A DNA stretch of 64,000 nucleotides, taken from assembly GCA_025200525.1 (NCBI GenBank), contig CM045762.1, forward strand, positions 122,641,752 through 122,705,751, read 5' to 3'. The position numbers and the translations under genes are program-made. Every line of letters begins with the position of its first letter. The stretch's first letter is position 1. The DNA is from Camellia lanceoleosa. Its lineage: Eukaryota > Streptophyta > Magnoliopsida > Ericales > Theaceae. Shown here one piece after another: positions 34,158-45,293 of the stretch. A model generated the notes under the pieces. The model searched no databases. It saw nothing but the letters and a program-made list of their open reading frames with translations, and was not told the origin of the DNA.

Positions 34158-36200
34158 ATGGCAAAGTATTTGAAAGACCTCCTCTCCGTAGATCGAGTTT
34201 TGGCTTTCGGCGCTATTTTTCTATCCACGATGGCGTCAAAGTCATCACTTGTGACAGACAACACCCTTGATATGGAGAGGGCTGATGAAAGCACAATCGT
34301 TTTCCATCTCTTATCAATTGCAGAGGACGGAGTTCGTTTCCTCTTTCACCCATTCCTTAGGGCTGTCCTTTGCCATTGGGGTCTAATCCCTTCCCAACCT
34401 AATGTAAACTTTTTTCGAATCGTAATGGGGATTATAGAGTTAAACAGTTGCCTTAAGATTAATCTCGGCATACCTGCTATTCGGCATTGTTATGCCTTGG
34501 CCAAGTCTTCTGGCCGGCATGGGCACTATTTCCTTAGGGCCAAGGACATCGACCATCAATTAGTGACTATGCTTTCCAGCTCTGGCAAGCGAGTCGATCT
34601 TTGTCACCTGATGGTTATGCGAGGTAATCGGCGAGGCGCCTAGATCCTATTACGTGAGCGGAGGCGAACCACACAGCCATATAGCACCTTGCGTTTACTT
34701 TTCTTTTATTTAAAAGGCTTTATTTTTGCGGTCTCATGGTTTTGCTTGTGCGAAGCGATTTGAAGAAAGTTTTGATTTCAGCAAACAACACCGTTCTTGC
34801 GGAAATTAAAGTCGTGGTCAAATACTTGACCGTCAAGCCTTGAAACAAGGAGGCGGCCCACATTCTTCTTTGATCTGAGCCGGCGTATCGGCGTTTTCGG
34901 TAATAAAACATCAATTACGAGGGCAAGAGTTTCTTATGGCTCTTATTTTAACCAACTTCAAAAACTTATGGCAAGTTGGTTTGGACGGATCCGACTCGGA
35001 GCAGGCGGAGGTAGATAAGGAGGTCGTTGAAGGGTCCAAGCAGTCTGAAGTCGAAGTAGACTAGGCTTTGCAGTTGGCCTTTGAGGAAGCCGGCCTCAAT
35101 TCATCCAGCCCTCCGTCCACCTCAGGCCGAGGGGACGTTTCCTTCAATGAAATCTTCAAAGGTTTAGAAGAATTTCCCGGTGCGTACTCTGAGGACATAG
35201 CTGGGTTGTCCCTCACACAACTCGCCAAGAAAGCAATGAAAGAATGGCCGCTCGGAGAAACCATTCGATTGGAAATTCCACCGTTGCCAATCTTTGAGCC
35301 CTCCTACCTACTATCGTGGAAGGCGGCTCAAACCCAAGCAATGAGTCGGGCGGGTGAAACAAGCGGATCAAGAAGAGCCAAGGGGGGCATGCCGAGACAA
35401 GGCCGAGTCCGCTAAAGAACAAGTGGATAAGCGGCCGCACATTGAGAATCGAATTTGGTTGTTTCGTTTACTATTCAACCAAAGATCGAGAACATGCCGA
35501 TTTCCTCCGGCGTCGGTCTTAAAAGACAGTGTGGCCTTGAGCATAGCCTCTTGATCTCCTTCGGTTGACAGTCATATTTCGGGCGAGCGGACGATGTCGA
35601 TCGCATTAGCCGCTCGATCGGCTTTGTTGAAGTGCGTGCTTTGTATGCGATCTTCGCCTAAATACATGTATTTTAAATATTATTTAACTTTATTTCCTTA
35701 TTTTGCAGACAGTGGGCAGGATAGCCGAAATAGGCCGCCGTCAACATGACACCATAGAACAGATCGCCTTACTGAAGACCGAAGTTGAAAATGAAATGTG
35801 TAAGGTTGTGGAAGCCTCTCGAGCCGATTATGAAGCGGCAGCGGTGGAGGCAGCGGGCGAGTCTAAGGCGCGAGAACTCGATCGATTAAGTGCTCTGAGA
35901 ATAGGACAAGAGCGAGTGAGGATGCGCTCCGGCTAGCCAAGGAAGTGATTGCCAAGTTAGAAGCCAACTTGGAAGAATCGAGGAAGGCGAAGGAAAAAAG
36001 CCAACTCGAGGTTTCCAAAAGCGTTCGAGTGGACAAGAAGCCGCCTTACATAGCTATCGGATGAAGTGCCCAAGTTTGAGAATCGAGGCTTCAAACACGG
36101 CTAGGTCAAAGCCCTTGGTGGCGCGAATGTGACATTGGCCAAGCCGATTCCATTCAAGCAAGTGGATGTTGAGCTGCTGGCATCTGACCCTGAGGATTGA
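34158..36200 (+). pseudogene. Antisense extra ORF 1 with 'putative gypsy-type transposon' domain
   Basis: Plus-strand gene inside a minus-strand element. ATG at 34,158. Residues ~50-150 (FHLLSIAEDGVRFLFHPFLR, LCHWGLIPSQPN, GIPAIRHCYALAKSS) match the plant domain named 'putative gypsy type transposon' (Pfam PF04195). Frame loss near 34,640. An acidic/Ser-rich middle is readable at 35,068-35,415. An intron of about 75 bp ends TTTTGCAG at 35,708. A coiled-coil segment (35,709-35,936) follows, then a C-terminal FENRGFKH motif and TGA at 36,198-36,200. Antisense ORFs between pol and the 3' LTR are known from Tat-lineage elements. Domain order resembles the host-type proteins from which such ORFs may derive; function unknown. 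Confidence 0.75.
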
Positions 36201-36585
36201 CTAGGGTGACATTCTAATTTTTGCTAGGCATCTTCCGTGCAAAGTTGTAGCATTTTGTTTAACAGATTTTAGCTAGTTTAAGGTAGTTTTCATATGTAAA
36301 ATGGCTACCATCTGTATTCAATTTACTTAATGAAAATTCCTTTTGCTTAAAACTTCCTTTGCTCTTTGCTATCATTTGTGCTTAACTTTCGTTATTGATG
36401 AATGGTGTTGCTTTTTACCATTGTGGATAAAATAGTATGTAGGATTATGAGGTGAGTGAATTAAACATCCGTGAACACCTGCCGATTAGATAACTAGGCA
36501 ATTTAGTAATTTATCCATTTTTCAACTTATCCGAATAAGTGAAACAGCTTAGGGCCTTGTCGTATGGCCGATTAGCTTCATGGAT
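36201..36585. other. Spacer after antisense ORF 1
   Basis: Nearly identical to 808-1,185. AT-rich, probable 3' UTR; no gene seen. Confidence 0.4.
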
Positions 36586-36589
36586 CTAC

Positions 36590-37080
36590 CCTTGCAGTGG
36601 CCACTGTATGAACTGGAATGCCGATTAATAAATTTGCCCTTGCCCCAGCCAATGTATGAACTGGGAATGCCGAATGCTTAGTTCATGGAGTGGCTGTGGC
36701 ACCCGTAAATCGGCGCCTGGCTTTGATATTTGGCCAGTCAGATTAATAAATCTGCCCTTGCCCCCGCTAGTGTGAACTGCAAATGTCGAATGCTCAGTTC
36801 ATGGAGTGGATGTGGCACGCGTAAATCGGCACCGGACTTCGATATTTGGCCGGTCAGATTAAGAAATCTACCCTTGCCCCAGCCAATGTATGAACTGGAA
36901 ATGCCGAATGCTTAGTTCATGGAGTGGTTGTGGCATGCGCAAATGGGCACCTAACTCTGATATTTGGCTCGTCAGATTAATAAATCTGCCCTTGCCCCAG
37001 CCAGTGTGAACTGGAAATGTCGAATGCTCAGTTCATGGAGTGGCTGTGGCACGTGCAAATCGGCACCGGGCTTTTGAAGT
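36590..37080. repeat. ~117-bp tandem repeat, 4 units
   Basis: 'gttcatggagtgg' recurs at about 36,681, 36,797, 36,915 and 37,031 (spacing 116-118 bp). Units also share 'cccttgccccagccaatgt' and 'gatatttggc'. Located between the two antisense ORFs. Confidence 0.88.
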
Positions 37081-37274
37081 TTAGCATTAATGAAATCACC
37101 TCAGGGGCGCTGCATCCATTAGGAATAAATGGGGTGAGCACTTCACGCCCGTAAATCCCATTAATGTGTTCAGACTCAATTTAACCAGTCTGTTAGATAA
37201 GTGCGAATGTCAAGTAGACTATTCTTCAACAATAGAGGAGAATGGAGGACATTTGCTTAGCAGGATTCAGAGAT

Positions 37275-38082
37275 GAATCACACTGGCAAGCATATATCAT
37301 GGGAAAAGGGCATAGCAAAACGCTTGTCCCAGCGTCGTCAGTAGATCACCCGAAGGGAAAAATAATAGGGTAACTTCCCTTGACTCTCGACCGAAGTGAA
37401 CTTGATGCGACATGACCGTTGAGTTTCTTTGTTTTGTGGGGAACAAACCAATGACAGAAACGGATTCAATTGTTCACGATCTAGGTGTGGCGGTCGAGTT
37501 CGCTCGACAGATCTTTCCACCAGAAGTCCAGCAGTCGATGGTCGTCGGCGGATTTGAAGTGTTTGAAGGTATCCTGAGCGGTGAAAGAGGTATACTACCT
37601 ATGAAATCGGCGTGCGTCTTCGTGCAGCCTTGTGAGATAAGCGAAGGGCGAGCAATTGAAACTTGGAGGCTCATGCGGAGAAATTTGGCGTGAGTTAAGG
37701 AAGGCCAAAACTGTCGAACCGCGTGCAGCTGAGTCATCTAACCCAGTCGTGGAGGAAAGGGTGACCCAACGGCTGATAAGTCATGCGATGGCGGATCGAG
37801 ATCGGCAAGCATTTTTGCAATAGAGACTGCAAGGTCCAGGGCTTATGAGAAGCGCTTCTACAACAGTCGAAAAGTCGGGATAGACAAGACCAAGGAGAAC
37901 TCGCCGAGGAGGTATGCCGATGCAAGAATCGAGGTTTCAGGCACGGGTGGATTAAGGCTCTCCAAGCCCCAGAGGCTCTCCGAGAGGCGTATTTGAATCG
38001 GCGTCGCCGTTATACCGTCATCACTTTTCCTTTAGGCGCTTTTGAAATCGAGAAAAGTGACTACGAGGGTGATGTTGAATAG
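37275..38082 (+). pseudogene. Antisense extra ORF 2 of Retand element (broken)
   Basis: The 37,412-37,693 frame begins with NKPMTETDSIVHDLGVAVEF and continues through FARQIFPPEVQQSM. After a degraded stretch the VTQRLISHAMADRD segment (about 37,760-37,800) and an acidic end (EIEKSDYEGDVE, TAG 38,080-38,082) follow. The degraded stretch here differs from the one in copy 1, where 2,130-2,290 reads through. Comparison of the two suggests one continuous ORF of roughly 250-280 codons before damage. Family not recognised. Confidence 0.55.
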
Positions 38083-38314
38083 GATTGAACATATTATGTA
38101 TTTGCAACTTGATTGGGCTCAAATTATGTATTTATTGTTTAATATGATAAAACACCCTATTTTAAGTGTTTGCATGTTTCAATTTACGTTTGTACATTCC
38201 GAGCCAATCAGCTAATATAGTGAAACATTTCATTCCAAGTGCTTGCATGTTCAAACTTTTGTCAACGACGTGTGTTGTTGTTGTTATTGTTTTTTTTTTA
38301 TTTTTTATCGGCCA

Positions 38315-39295
38315 ATCGTGATGTCTATAAAGGGCGCTTAATCTGGAGTCTTATTCGCCTAAGCGTGACTTATGCGGATGGGGCTTGAATTGAGGCTTTT
38401 ATGTCTTGCCAATCGTGATGTCCATGAAGGCGCTCGGTTGAGTCTTATTTAGCTAAGCGTGACTGCGGATGAGGCTCCAAATTCGAGGCTTTTATCTTAG
38501 CCAATCGTGATATCCCCAAAGGCGCTCGAATTGAGTCTTATTAAACTAAGCGTGACCTACATGGATGGGGCTTTGAGTTCGGAGGCTTTATGTCTTGTGT
38601 CGTGATAGCCACGGCGCTTGAATCTGGAGTCTTATTTGGCCCAAGCGTGACTGCCGCGGATGGGGCTCGGTCGAGGCTTTTATGTCTTGTGTCGTGATAT
38701 CCTGAAGGCGCCGAATCGAGTCTTATTACAAGCGTGACTTACGCGGATGGGGCTTTGAATCGAAGGTTTTTATCTTGGCCAATTGTGATGTCCACGAAGG
38801 GCGCTCTGAATTGAGTCTTATTCGGTCCAAACATGACACCTGCAGAATGGGGCTCTGAATTGAGGTTTTTATCTTGTGTCGTGATGTCCATAAAGGGCGC
38901 TCTGAATCCGAAGTCTTATTCAGGCTAAATGTGAACAGCAAGGATGGAGCTACAAATTTGGAGGCTTTTATGTCATGGCCAATCATGATATCCATAAACG
39001 GCGCTCCGAATCCAGAGTCTTATTACGCCAAGCGTGACACTGCAGATGGGGCTCCAAATTTAGAGGCTTTTATCTTGGCCAATAGTGATATCCACGAAGG
39101 CGCTCGAATCCGAGTCTTATTACATTAAGCGTGACCTGCGGATGGGGCTTGATTCGGAGGTTTTTATCTTGTGTCGTGATGTCCAAGAAAGGCGCAATTA
39201 GTCTTATTGACCAAAGCGTGACTGCAGATGGGGCTCCAAATTTGGAGGCTTTTATCTTGACCAATCGTGATATCCACGAAGGCGCTCTGAATCGA
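38315..39295. repeat. 104-bp tandem array of Retand element, corrupted version
   Basis: Same ~10.5 units as 2,917-4,000 but about 100 bp shorter. Motifs such as 'gggcgctccgaattcggagtc' appear as 'ggcgctcggttgagtc', and 'cccaaacgtgacctgcacgg' as 'aagcgtgactgcgg'. Unit boundaries remain recognisable. Here copy 1, not this copy, is the regular one. Confidence 0.85.
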
Positions 39296-39415
39296 TGGCT
39301 TAAACCGAAGACTTTTGAACTAAATTTCTAGCGAGAAAATAGGGAACTTTGCATTGCAAAAGTGGAATCCATACGGTGAATCATTCAAAACAAGTAACAT
39401 GCCCTCTGGTCGGGT

Positions 39416-40870
39416 TTAATGATAGAATTCATAAGTCGTTGAATTCCAAAGCCGTGGCGAACTTCTCCCGAACATGTCTTTGGTAGATATGCCCTACTCA
39501 TGATTGAGTCGATCTAATAGGGGCCTTCGATTAGGACCCAATTTTCCCGCAGTGATTCTTGGAAGCGGAAGCACTTTCTTGAGACCAACTCTCACGGTGT
39601 ATACTTGGCGTGGTGAACATATTGATTATGCGACTTAGCTAGGCTAACTGCTGATGCGATGCCATGGACGTGAGGGCACGGTCTCTTCGTTCTTCAATCA
39701 GAGTCAAATCCAAAGATAGCATCATGTCGTTTCTGCCCATATAAAAAACTTTTGATTTCAAGGTTGAGAGGCTGATCTCCAAGGGGATGATTGCTTGCGT
39801 TTTGAAGCACAAAGCGAACGGTGTCTCCCCAGTGGACCGCGTCGGAGTAGTGCGATGAGCCCATAACACACTCACCAATTCTTCAACCCATCTGCCTTTA
39901 GCTTTCTCTAGCCTCTTCTTGATGCCGTTCAAAATAGATTTGTTGAAGGCTTCCGCTTGGCCATTACTCTGTGGATAAGCCGGGGTGGAGAAATAGGGCC
40001 GAATACCATATTTGTTACATAGTTCTTGGTAAACACCATAATCGAATTGGGTGCCGTTATCTGAAATAAGTGCTCTCGGAATGCCGAATCACGTTATGAT
40101 ATTTCTCCATACAAAACACTTCACATCAGTATCTCGAATGTGCGTTAGTGCCTCCGCTTCGACCCATTTTGTGAAATAATCTATAGCGACAATAAAAAAT
40201 TGCTTGTTGCCTGGGGCACGAGGCAATGGTCCGATGATGTCAAGTCCCCATTGGGCGAACAACCAAGGACTGGTTATAGAGCTTAGCTCTTCAGCAGGCA
40301 AATGTGTTAAGGGGGAAAACTTCTGGCACTGTTCACATTTCTTCACATAACATTCGGCATCAGCTCTCATTGTCGGCCAATAATACCCTTGTGTCACAGC
40401 TCGATGGGCCAGAGAGCGCCCGCCAGAATGGGCACCACAGCTCTCTTCATATATTTCAGTCAGGAGTTCTTCAACTTTATCCGGATGAACGTATTCTAGG
40501 TACGGGCCAGAGAGGGATTTTTTGTAAAGCTTTCCTTGCGAATCCAAATAGTATCGCAGGGCTTTGTTTCGTAGCTTATGCGCTTCTTTCTTATCCGACG
40601 GGAGCTGTTCGGAAGATAGGAATGCATCAATGGAATCCATCCAACTCGGACCTGACTTTATGATTTTGATCTGGACTTCGTCTGAAGGGCCAATGCTCGG
40701 CTTAGGGATGAAACCCACTTCAATTGTCCGTTTAATCTCTGAGTTAATGGCGGAGGCTAGGCAAGCCAGAGCGTTTGCATGTGTGTTCTGATCGCGGGTT
40801 ATTTGGTTCAATTTGTGATGGTCAAATTTTCCCAGCAAGGAATTTGCCGTTTTCATGTAAGCGGCCATAC
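39416..40870 (-). pseudogene. Retand integrase (one internal stop, C-terminus frayed)
   Basis: 40,089-40,870 encodes the HHCC module (AHSGGR..., CEQCQKF) and the first catalytic Asp (GLDIIGPLP), then NIIT followed by TGA at about 40,087. The same frame continues without shift: FGIPRALISDNGTQFDYG with the second Asp, [15 protein letters not shown] with the Glu, and on to 39,639. The expected codon at the stop is CGA (Arg), so this is a single CpG transition, shared with copy 1. The C-terminal GPY/F-like module (39,416-39,620) is frameshifted. One-stop decay is compatible with trans-mobilised or recently dead elements. Confidence 0.87.
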
Positions 40871-41160
40871 GGTCGTTTTTGGCCGCGTACTTCCCTTTTA
40901 GCTGATTGATCACCATTTTTGAATCGCAAAATAAGCAAGCGCCGAGCACCCAAGAGATGTGCATTCCGCAAGCCGGTTAGTAGGGCTTCGTATTCGACGT
41001 CATTTTTTGATGCTTCGAAGCCGAGTTTGACAGCCTGCTCGATTATTGCTTCGTTGGGAGCCATGATCACTACCCCGGCCCGCTGCCGTGTTGATTGGAG
41101 AATCCATCACAGTACAGCTGCCAAATGTCCACAACGTAAATTCTCCAGTTCAGTTTAGGT
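40780..41160 (-). pseudogene. Archaeal-type RNase H of Retand pol, frameshifted
   Basis: VEYEALLTGLRNAHLLGARR in one frame (about 40,940-41,000), then CDSKMVINQLKG, DRMAAYMKTANSLLGKF and NTHANALACLAS in the next. This second RNase H is the hallmark of the Tat lineage. The frame slip at about 40,945 is shared with copy 1. Confidence 0.78.
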
Positions 41161-42814
41161 CGAATTTCATCAGACTTGAAGTCGGCAAGATCCCCAGTGA
41201 ATTCGGCCACAAAGTCGAAGCACTTGCCCACGATTGAGTTCTAGATAGAAATTGAATGTCGTCTTTGGCCGAGTTAGAGCCCACTTTGAGATCGCCTATT
41301 TGTTTACACTCTGATCTTGGCAGGAAGGGGTAGTCTGTTAGTACCCTGATGGTATGCCCCTTAAAATAATGCATCAGTTTTCTTGCTGCCATGACGAGGG
41401 CTAGGATGAGTTTTTCCAACAGAAGGTAACGGGGTTCGGCGTCAACCATTGCCTTGTTCACATAACACACCGGCCGCAGCTCCTTGAGCTCTTCCTTGAA
41501 TAGTACGGCGCTGATGGCTCGATCGGGAACTGTCAGATACAAAATCGTGGTCGCTACTTTGCCGAAGGTCTTTGTCAAAAGTGGAAGCGATCGGTGAGTT
41601 TTAATTTGTTGAAAGCGGCCGTACTCGGAGGTCCATTCAAAACCCTTCCCCTGCCGTAGGGTATAAAAGAATTGTCGGCATCGATTTGTAGAACGACTGA
41701 TGAACCTATTGAGTGCGGCGGTCACCCCCATCAACATTTGAACTTCCTTCACCGATCGAGGGGAGCCGAGTTCCAAGATTGCTGTGATTTGCCTCGGGTT
41801 GGCTTCGATTCCCCGGTGGTTGACAATGTAGCCAAGGAATTTGCCGGATCTGATTCCAAATGTACACTTGGAAGCGTTCAGCTTCGTTTTGTGCTTTTGC
41901 AAAATGCCGAATGTCTCATCCAGATCGGCTAGATGAGTTTGTTCTCCTTTGGATTTAACCACCATATCGTCAATGTACACTTCCATAGTTCTGCTGAGTT
42001 GCTCCTTGAACATGGCAATGACTAGTTTTTGGTAAGTTGTCCCTGCATTCTTCAGCCCAAAAGGCATAACCTTATAGCAATAGGTTCCTCTTGGGGTAAG
42101 GAATGCAATTTTGTCTTGGTCCTCCGGATGTATGGCAATTTGATGGTAACCTCTGTAGGCATCCAGGAAGCTCATTCGTTGATGATGTGTGGTGGCATCT
42201 ACGAGTTGGTCTATTCTTGGTAGGGAAAAGCAATCATTGGGGCAAGCTTTGTTTAAGTCGGTGAAGTCCACACAAACACGCCAAGTCCCATTTTTCTTCT
42301 TAACAACCACAGTATTCGAGAGCCATGTAGGGTAGGTCACTTCTTGGATTGCCCCGGTATCAAGCAGTCGGTCAACTTCCTCAACAACAGCAACAGTGTG
42401 CTCTGCGGTGAAGCGTCGACTTTTCTGAATAATCGGCTTACATTTGGTGTCAACATTTAAACGGTGCTGACAAACTGATGGATCCACCCCCGGCATCTCA
42501 TATGGTGGCCATGCAAATACATCAAGGTTGCCGAGTAAGAAGGAAACTAACTGCTGCCTGTCAACTTTATTCAAGGAGGCGTCGACCATGAAGAACCTGT
42601 CCAGATTCCCATCAATTTCCACTCGATCCAAGGCTTCCGTGGCCTTTTCACTCGGGAGCTGTCCAACATCGTCGAGGCTTTCTCGATTCGGCACCTCAAT
42701 AGAATTTACGTCCAGCTCTCTTGGTGTCTTTGCGGCGAGAAGATAACATGCTCGTGCTGATTTCTGGGAACCACAGATTTGTTCAATGCCGCGTTCAATC
42801 GGGAAGCGGAGCAA
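41150..42814 (-). CDS. Retand reverse transcriptase-RNase H, open for 554 codons
   Basis: RNA-dependent DNA polymerase and first RNase H of the polyprotein. Visible: VDRLLDTGAIQEVTYPTWLS (N-terminal RT), DFTDLNKACPNDCFSLPRID, LDAYRGYHQIAIHPED, TPRGTYCYKVMPFGLKNAG, the active site YIDDMVVKSKG (about residue 282), the connection (AALNRFISRSTNRCRQFF), then MAARKLMHYFKGHTIRVLTD of the RNase H. The last ~40 residues have slipped into a wrong frame, so the true RNase H end is broken. Motif wording (LPRIDQLVDAT, IDDMVVKS) is typical of Tat elements. It would be translated as part of gag-pol, not from its own Met. Confidence 0.85.
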   Translation of the reverse strand: MLRFPIERGIEQICGSQKSARACYLLAAKTPRELDVNSIEVPNRESLDDVGQLPSEKATEALDRVEIDGNLDRFFMVDASLNKVDRQQLVSFLLGNLDVFAWPPYEMPGVDPSVCQHRLNVDTKCKPIIQKSRRFTAEHTVAVVEEVDRLLDTGAIQEVTYPTWLSNTVVVKKKNGTWRVCVDFTDLNKACPNDCFSLPRIDQLVDATTHHQRMSFLDAYRGYHQIAIHPEDQDKIAFLTPRGTYCYKVMPFGLKNAGTTYQKLVIAMFKEQLSRTMEVYIDDMVVKSKGEQTHLADLDETFGILQKHKTKLNASKCTFGIRSGKFLGYIVNHRGIEANPRQITAILELGSPRSVKEVQMLMGVTAALNRFISRSTNRCRQFFYTLRQGKGFEWTSEYGRFQQIKTHRSLPLLTKTFGKVATTILYLTVPDRAISAVLFKEELKELRPVCYVNKAMVDAEPRYLLLEKLILALVMAARKLMHYFKGHTIRVLTDYPFLPRSECKQIGDLKVGSNSAKDDIQFLSRTQSWASASTLWPNSLGILPTSSLMKFDLN

Positions 42815-44735
42815 TTAATGATAGGTACTTAGCACGGCCTGCATGGTGTGCAGCCAAGTTCGTCCCATGATGAGATTATACGGTGATGGCAGCTTGACAA
42901 TTAAGAATTCCACATCCACCGTTCGGGAGCCCGCTCGAACTGGTAGTGTGATTTTGCCCAATGGCTATTCGGGGTTGGCGTTGAAGCCGAATAACGGGTA
43001 AGGAGCCGGAGACAGGTCCGACTCGGTGAACCCAAGATTTGTGAAGGTCTTGTAATACATAACTTCCGAAGTACTCCCTTGGTCGATGAGAACGCGTTCA
43101 ACGTTAAATCGGTTTACGCGTAGTTCGATGACCAACGGATCAATGTGGGAGAGCGTTACGTTGATTAAATCAGAATCGTTGAAGGCAATATTCAAAGCTT
43201 CATGGGCCCATTTTGCTGGTGTGATTTGCTTTTGGGAGTCAGGATGCGACTGAATTGTATGTACTGCGGATGACGTCGGCAGGCTGTATATCATATGGAT
43301 TACGCTGAGTGGAGGTGAATCTTGCCGTAAAGCTATTGCTTTTGTCGAGTTATCTCTTCGGACGTACTGCTTAAGACGACCATCTTGTACCAATTCCTCA
43401 AGGTGATCCTTCAATACATAACAACTCTCTGTGTTGTAGCTGCAGTCTTTATGATACTCGCACCGCCTATCCCGTCTCCTCGTGTCGGGAGGTCCCACCA
43501 TTTTGGATGGCCATTTGAAGAACAAAAGGTGTTAGACTTTGGACATAACTGTGCTGATCGGTTCTGACAACTCCGTATATTTCTTGTCCGCGCGCCTTGT
43601 TCGCCTGCTATCTACTTGAAGTTGTTCACTAGCTTGGTGGGAACATTGGTCATTCATTCGGCACGAATCCCATCTCTTGTCTTGTCTAGCCCAACTCCGT
43701 GGTTCAGGGCTCCGTGATGGTACAGAGTTTATCGGCTGAACAATCTCAGAAGGGGCCGTCTTGTTGGCCTTGTTCCCAGCTTTAACCCGCAGAGCGTCAT
43801 CTTCCACTTTGCAGTATTCCTCGACTTTCTTCATCAACAACCATACTGTTTTGGGGTGCCTTCTAGTCAAGGAACTGCGGAGGGCACTATCGGGATGCAA
43901 CTCCATTTTAAAGGCAGTGATGGCCATGGAGTTGTTGCAGGCGTCGTCAACAAGATTAAAGCATTCCTAATAACACGCCAAATATGCTCATAAGGTTACC
44001 TTGGTTGGATTTGCATTGCCCAAAGAGAATCGGCTTGCTTCGGCTGGACCTCATTGGTGATGAATCTTGCCCTGAAGGATTTTTGTAATTGATGGAAGCT
44101 CTTAATTGACGCTGGCTCCAACTTGTAATACCATCTGACGGCCAATGGTCCTAAGCTACTCGGAAATATTGGCACATAAGGGCCTCGTCGTCTGCATGCA
44201 GCATCATGGCTTGCTTATAATGACGGATGTGGTCAGTGGGATCTGATTTTCTGTCGTATAGGGTGAATGATGGGGCCTTGAACTTTTTGGGTAGTACTGC
44301 CTTTGCGATCTATCACACAAAGGGGTCATGTTGGTCCTCTTCATTTGAACCATTACGTCTTCACTTGTGGCGTGCTCATGGACTCTTTTCGGAGGAGCTG
44401 GTGGTTTTGACTCGTCCCTTTTTTTTGGGCTCTAGAGATAATGAGTCAGAACCACTGTCACTATCTTGTCTTCGGGCTCGAAATCGTCGGCCATCTTTCC
44501 TTAGAGGTCGTGCTGGATCTTGGCGTACAGCTTGTTTGGACTTCGCCACTTCCAAGGCCAAATCCTGACGGAGACGCTCGTTCTCAGTGATCATGTTTTC
44601 CAACCTCTGTTCGTTTTGCTTTGCCTGTTCCATGATTGCTTGCATTGTCTTATGTGCTAAGGTCAAGGGTGAGGTATGGGCAACTGAGTCGAAGTTCAAG
44701 GCACGTCTTGCAATGATATTCTCCGGTCCCATCAT
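42815..44735 (-). pseudogene. Retand gag and aspartic protease
   Basis: Open pieces: gag N-terminus with coiled coil (44,376-44,735, MMGPENIIARRALNF); the core WYYKLEPASIKSFHQLQKSF near 44,100; 43,532-43,927; and 42,965-43,525, which carries CEYHKDCSYNTESC...L and the protease site VLIDQGSTSEV (about residue 150). In this lineage the protease Asp is often in D-x-G-S rather than D-T-G. An in-frame stop (CAGGGTAAC region near 43,970) and frame breaks separate the parts. Confidence 0.83.
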
Positions 44736-44823
44736 GTTTGTTGGAGTGACGCCATCTCTCAGTGTGATTTCGTTAGCGACTATCGGAGGATCTTCCGTTG
44801 TCCGCCATGAATGTAGTTCAGTA

Positions 44824-44843
44824 TTCCCATAGACGGTGCCAAT
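44824..44843 (-). other. Primer binding site of Retand element
   Basis: Two bases inside the 5' LTR the element strand reads TGGCACCGTCTATGGGAA, beginning TGG as required for tRNA 3'-CCA pairing and similar to the TGGCGCCGT-type PBS common in this lineage. The exact tRNA is not determined. Confidence 0.65.
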
Positions 44844-45293
44844 TGTGGTGATGTGGTTTGGAAATACTCTTTGGATCCCCGTGGGACGCTCGTGATCCTC
44901 TGCTAGCCACCTGAAAAGGAATGAATACTCCGGTCGGGGGTGCCGGAATTAGCACTCCGACGGATAAGTCAGCGTATACTCTCTTGGTTGCTTGGATTTA
45001 AAGTTAAGCGTACTAGTTCTCACATACCTCTCTTTGGCTGATGTTCTTCTATTTATATCTTTCTTTTCTTGGGCCTTAAGGCTGGGCGCACCTTCAATCT
45101 GTCATATAACTATTTACTCGGCTCCTCTGGTTGCAAACCGCTATTCACTCGGCCCCTTACTCAAATGGTTATGTGGCCGAATAGGGTACTTGGATTCGTA
45201 TGTATAAGACGGGGCCGAATGTGATGTATATATTTCGACTCTCTAGGTTCAATTATTCGGCCTCTTTACGTCCCCTAATATTCGGCTCCCACA
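44844..45293 (-). repeat. 5' LTR of Retand element
   Basis: 450 bp, tgtggtgatgtgg to ggctcccaca on the plus strand. Carries the promoter. Shorter copy at 9,450-9,870. Confidence 0.93.
45050..45060 (-). promoter_or_regulatory. TATA box of Retand 5' LTR
   Basis: Plus-strand atttatatct, so the element strand reads agatataaat, roughly 235 bp from the sense start of the LTR. It would start the gag-pol transcript. Confidence 0.6.

Larger units (their letters stand above)
33335..45293 (-). mobile_element. Complete Tat/Retand-type Ty3/gypsy element, 11,959 bp
   Basis: LTRs of 449 bp (33,335-33,783) and 450 bp (44,844-45,293), both TGTGGTG...CCCACA on the plus strand, with a perfect 5-bp TSD attta (33,330-33,334 and 45,294-45,298). 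The empty site is preserved at about 22,178-22,198. Order in element sense: LTR, PBS, gag-protease, RT-RNase H, archaeal-type RNase H, integrase, tandem array, two antisense ORFs separated by another tandem repeat, PPT, LTR. LTRs differ at roughly 25 positions by eye, so it is not a recent insertion. Frames are broken, so it is not autonomous as read. Confidence 0.93.
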
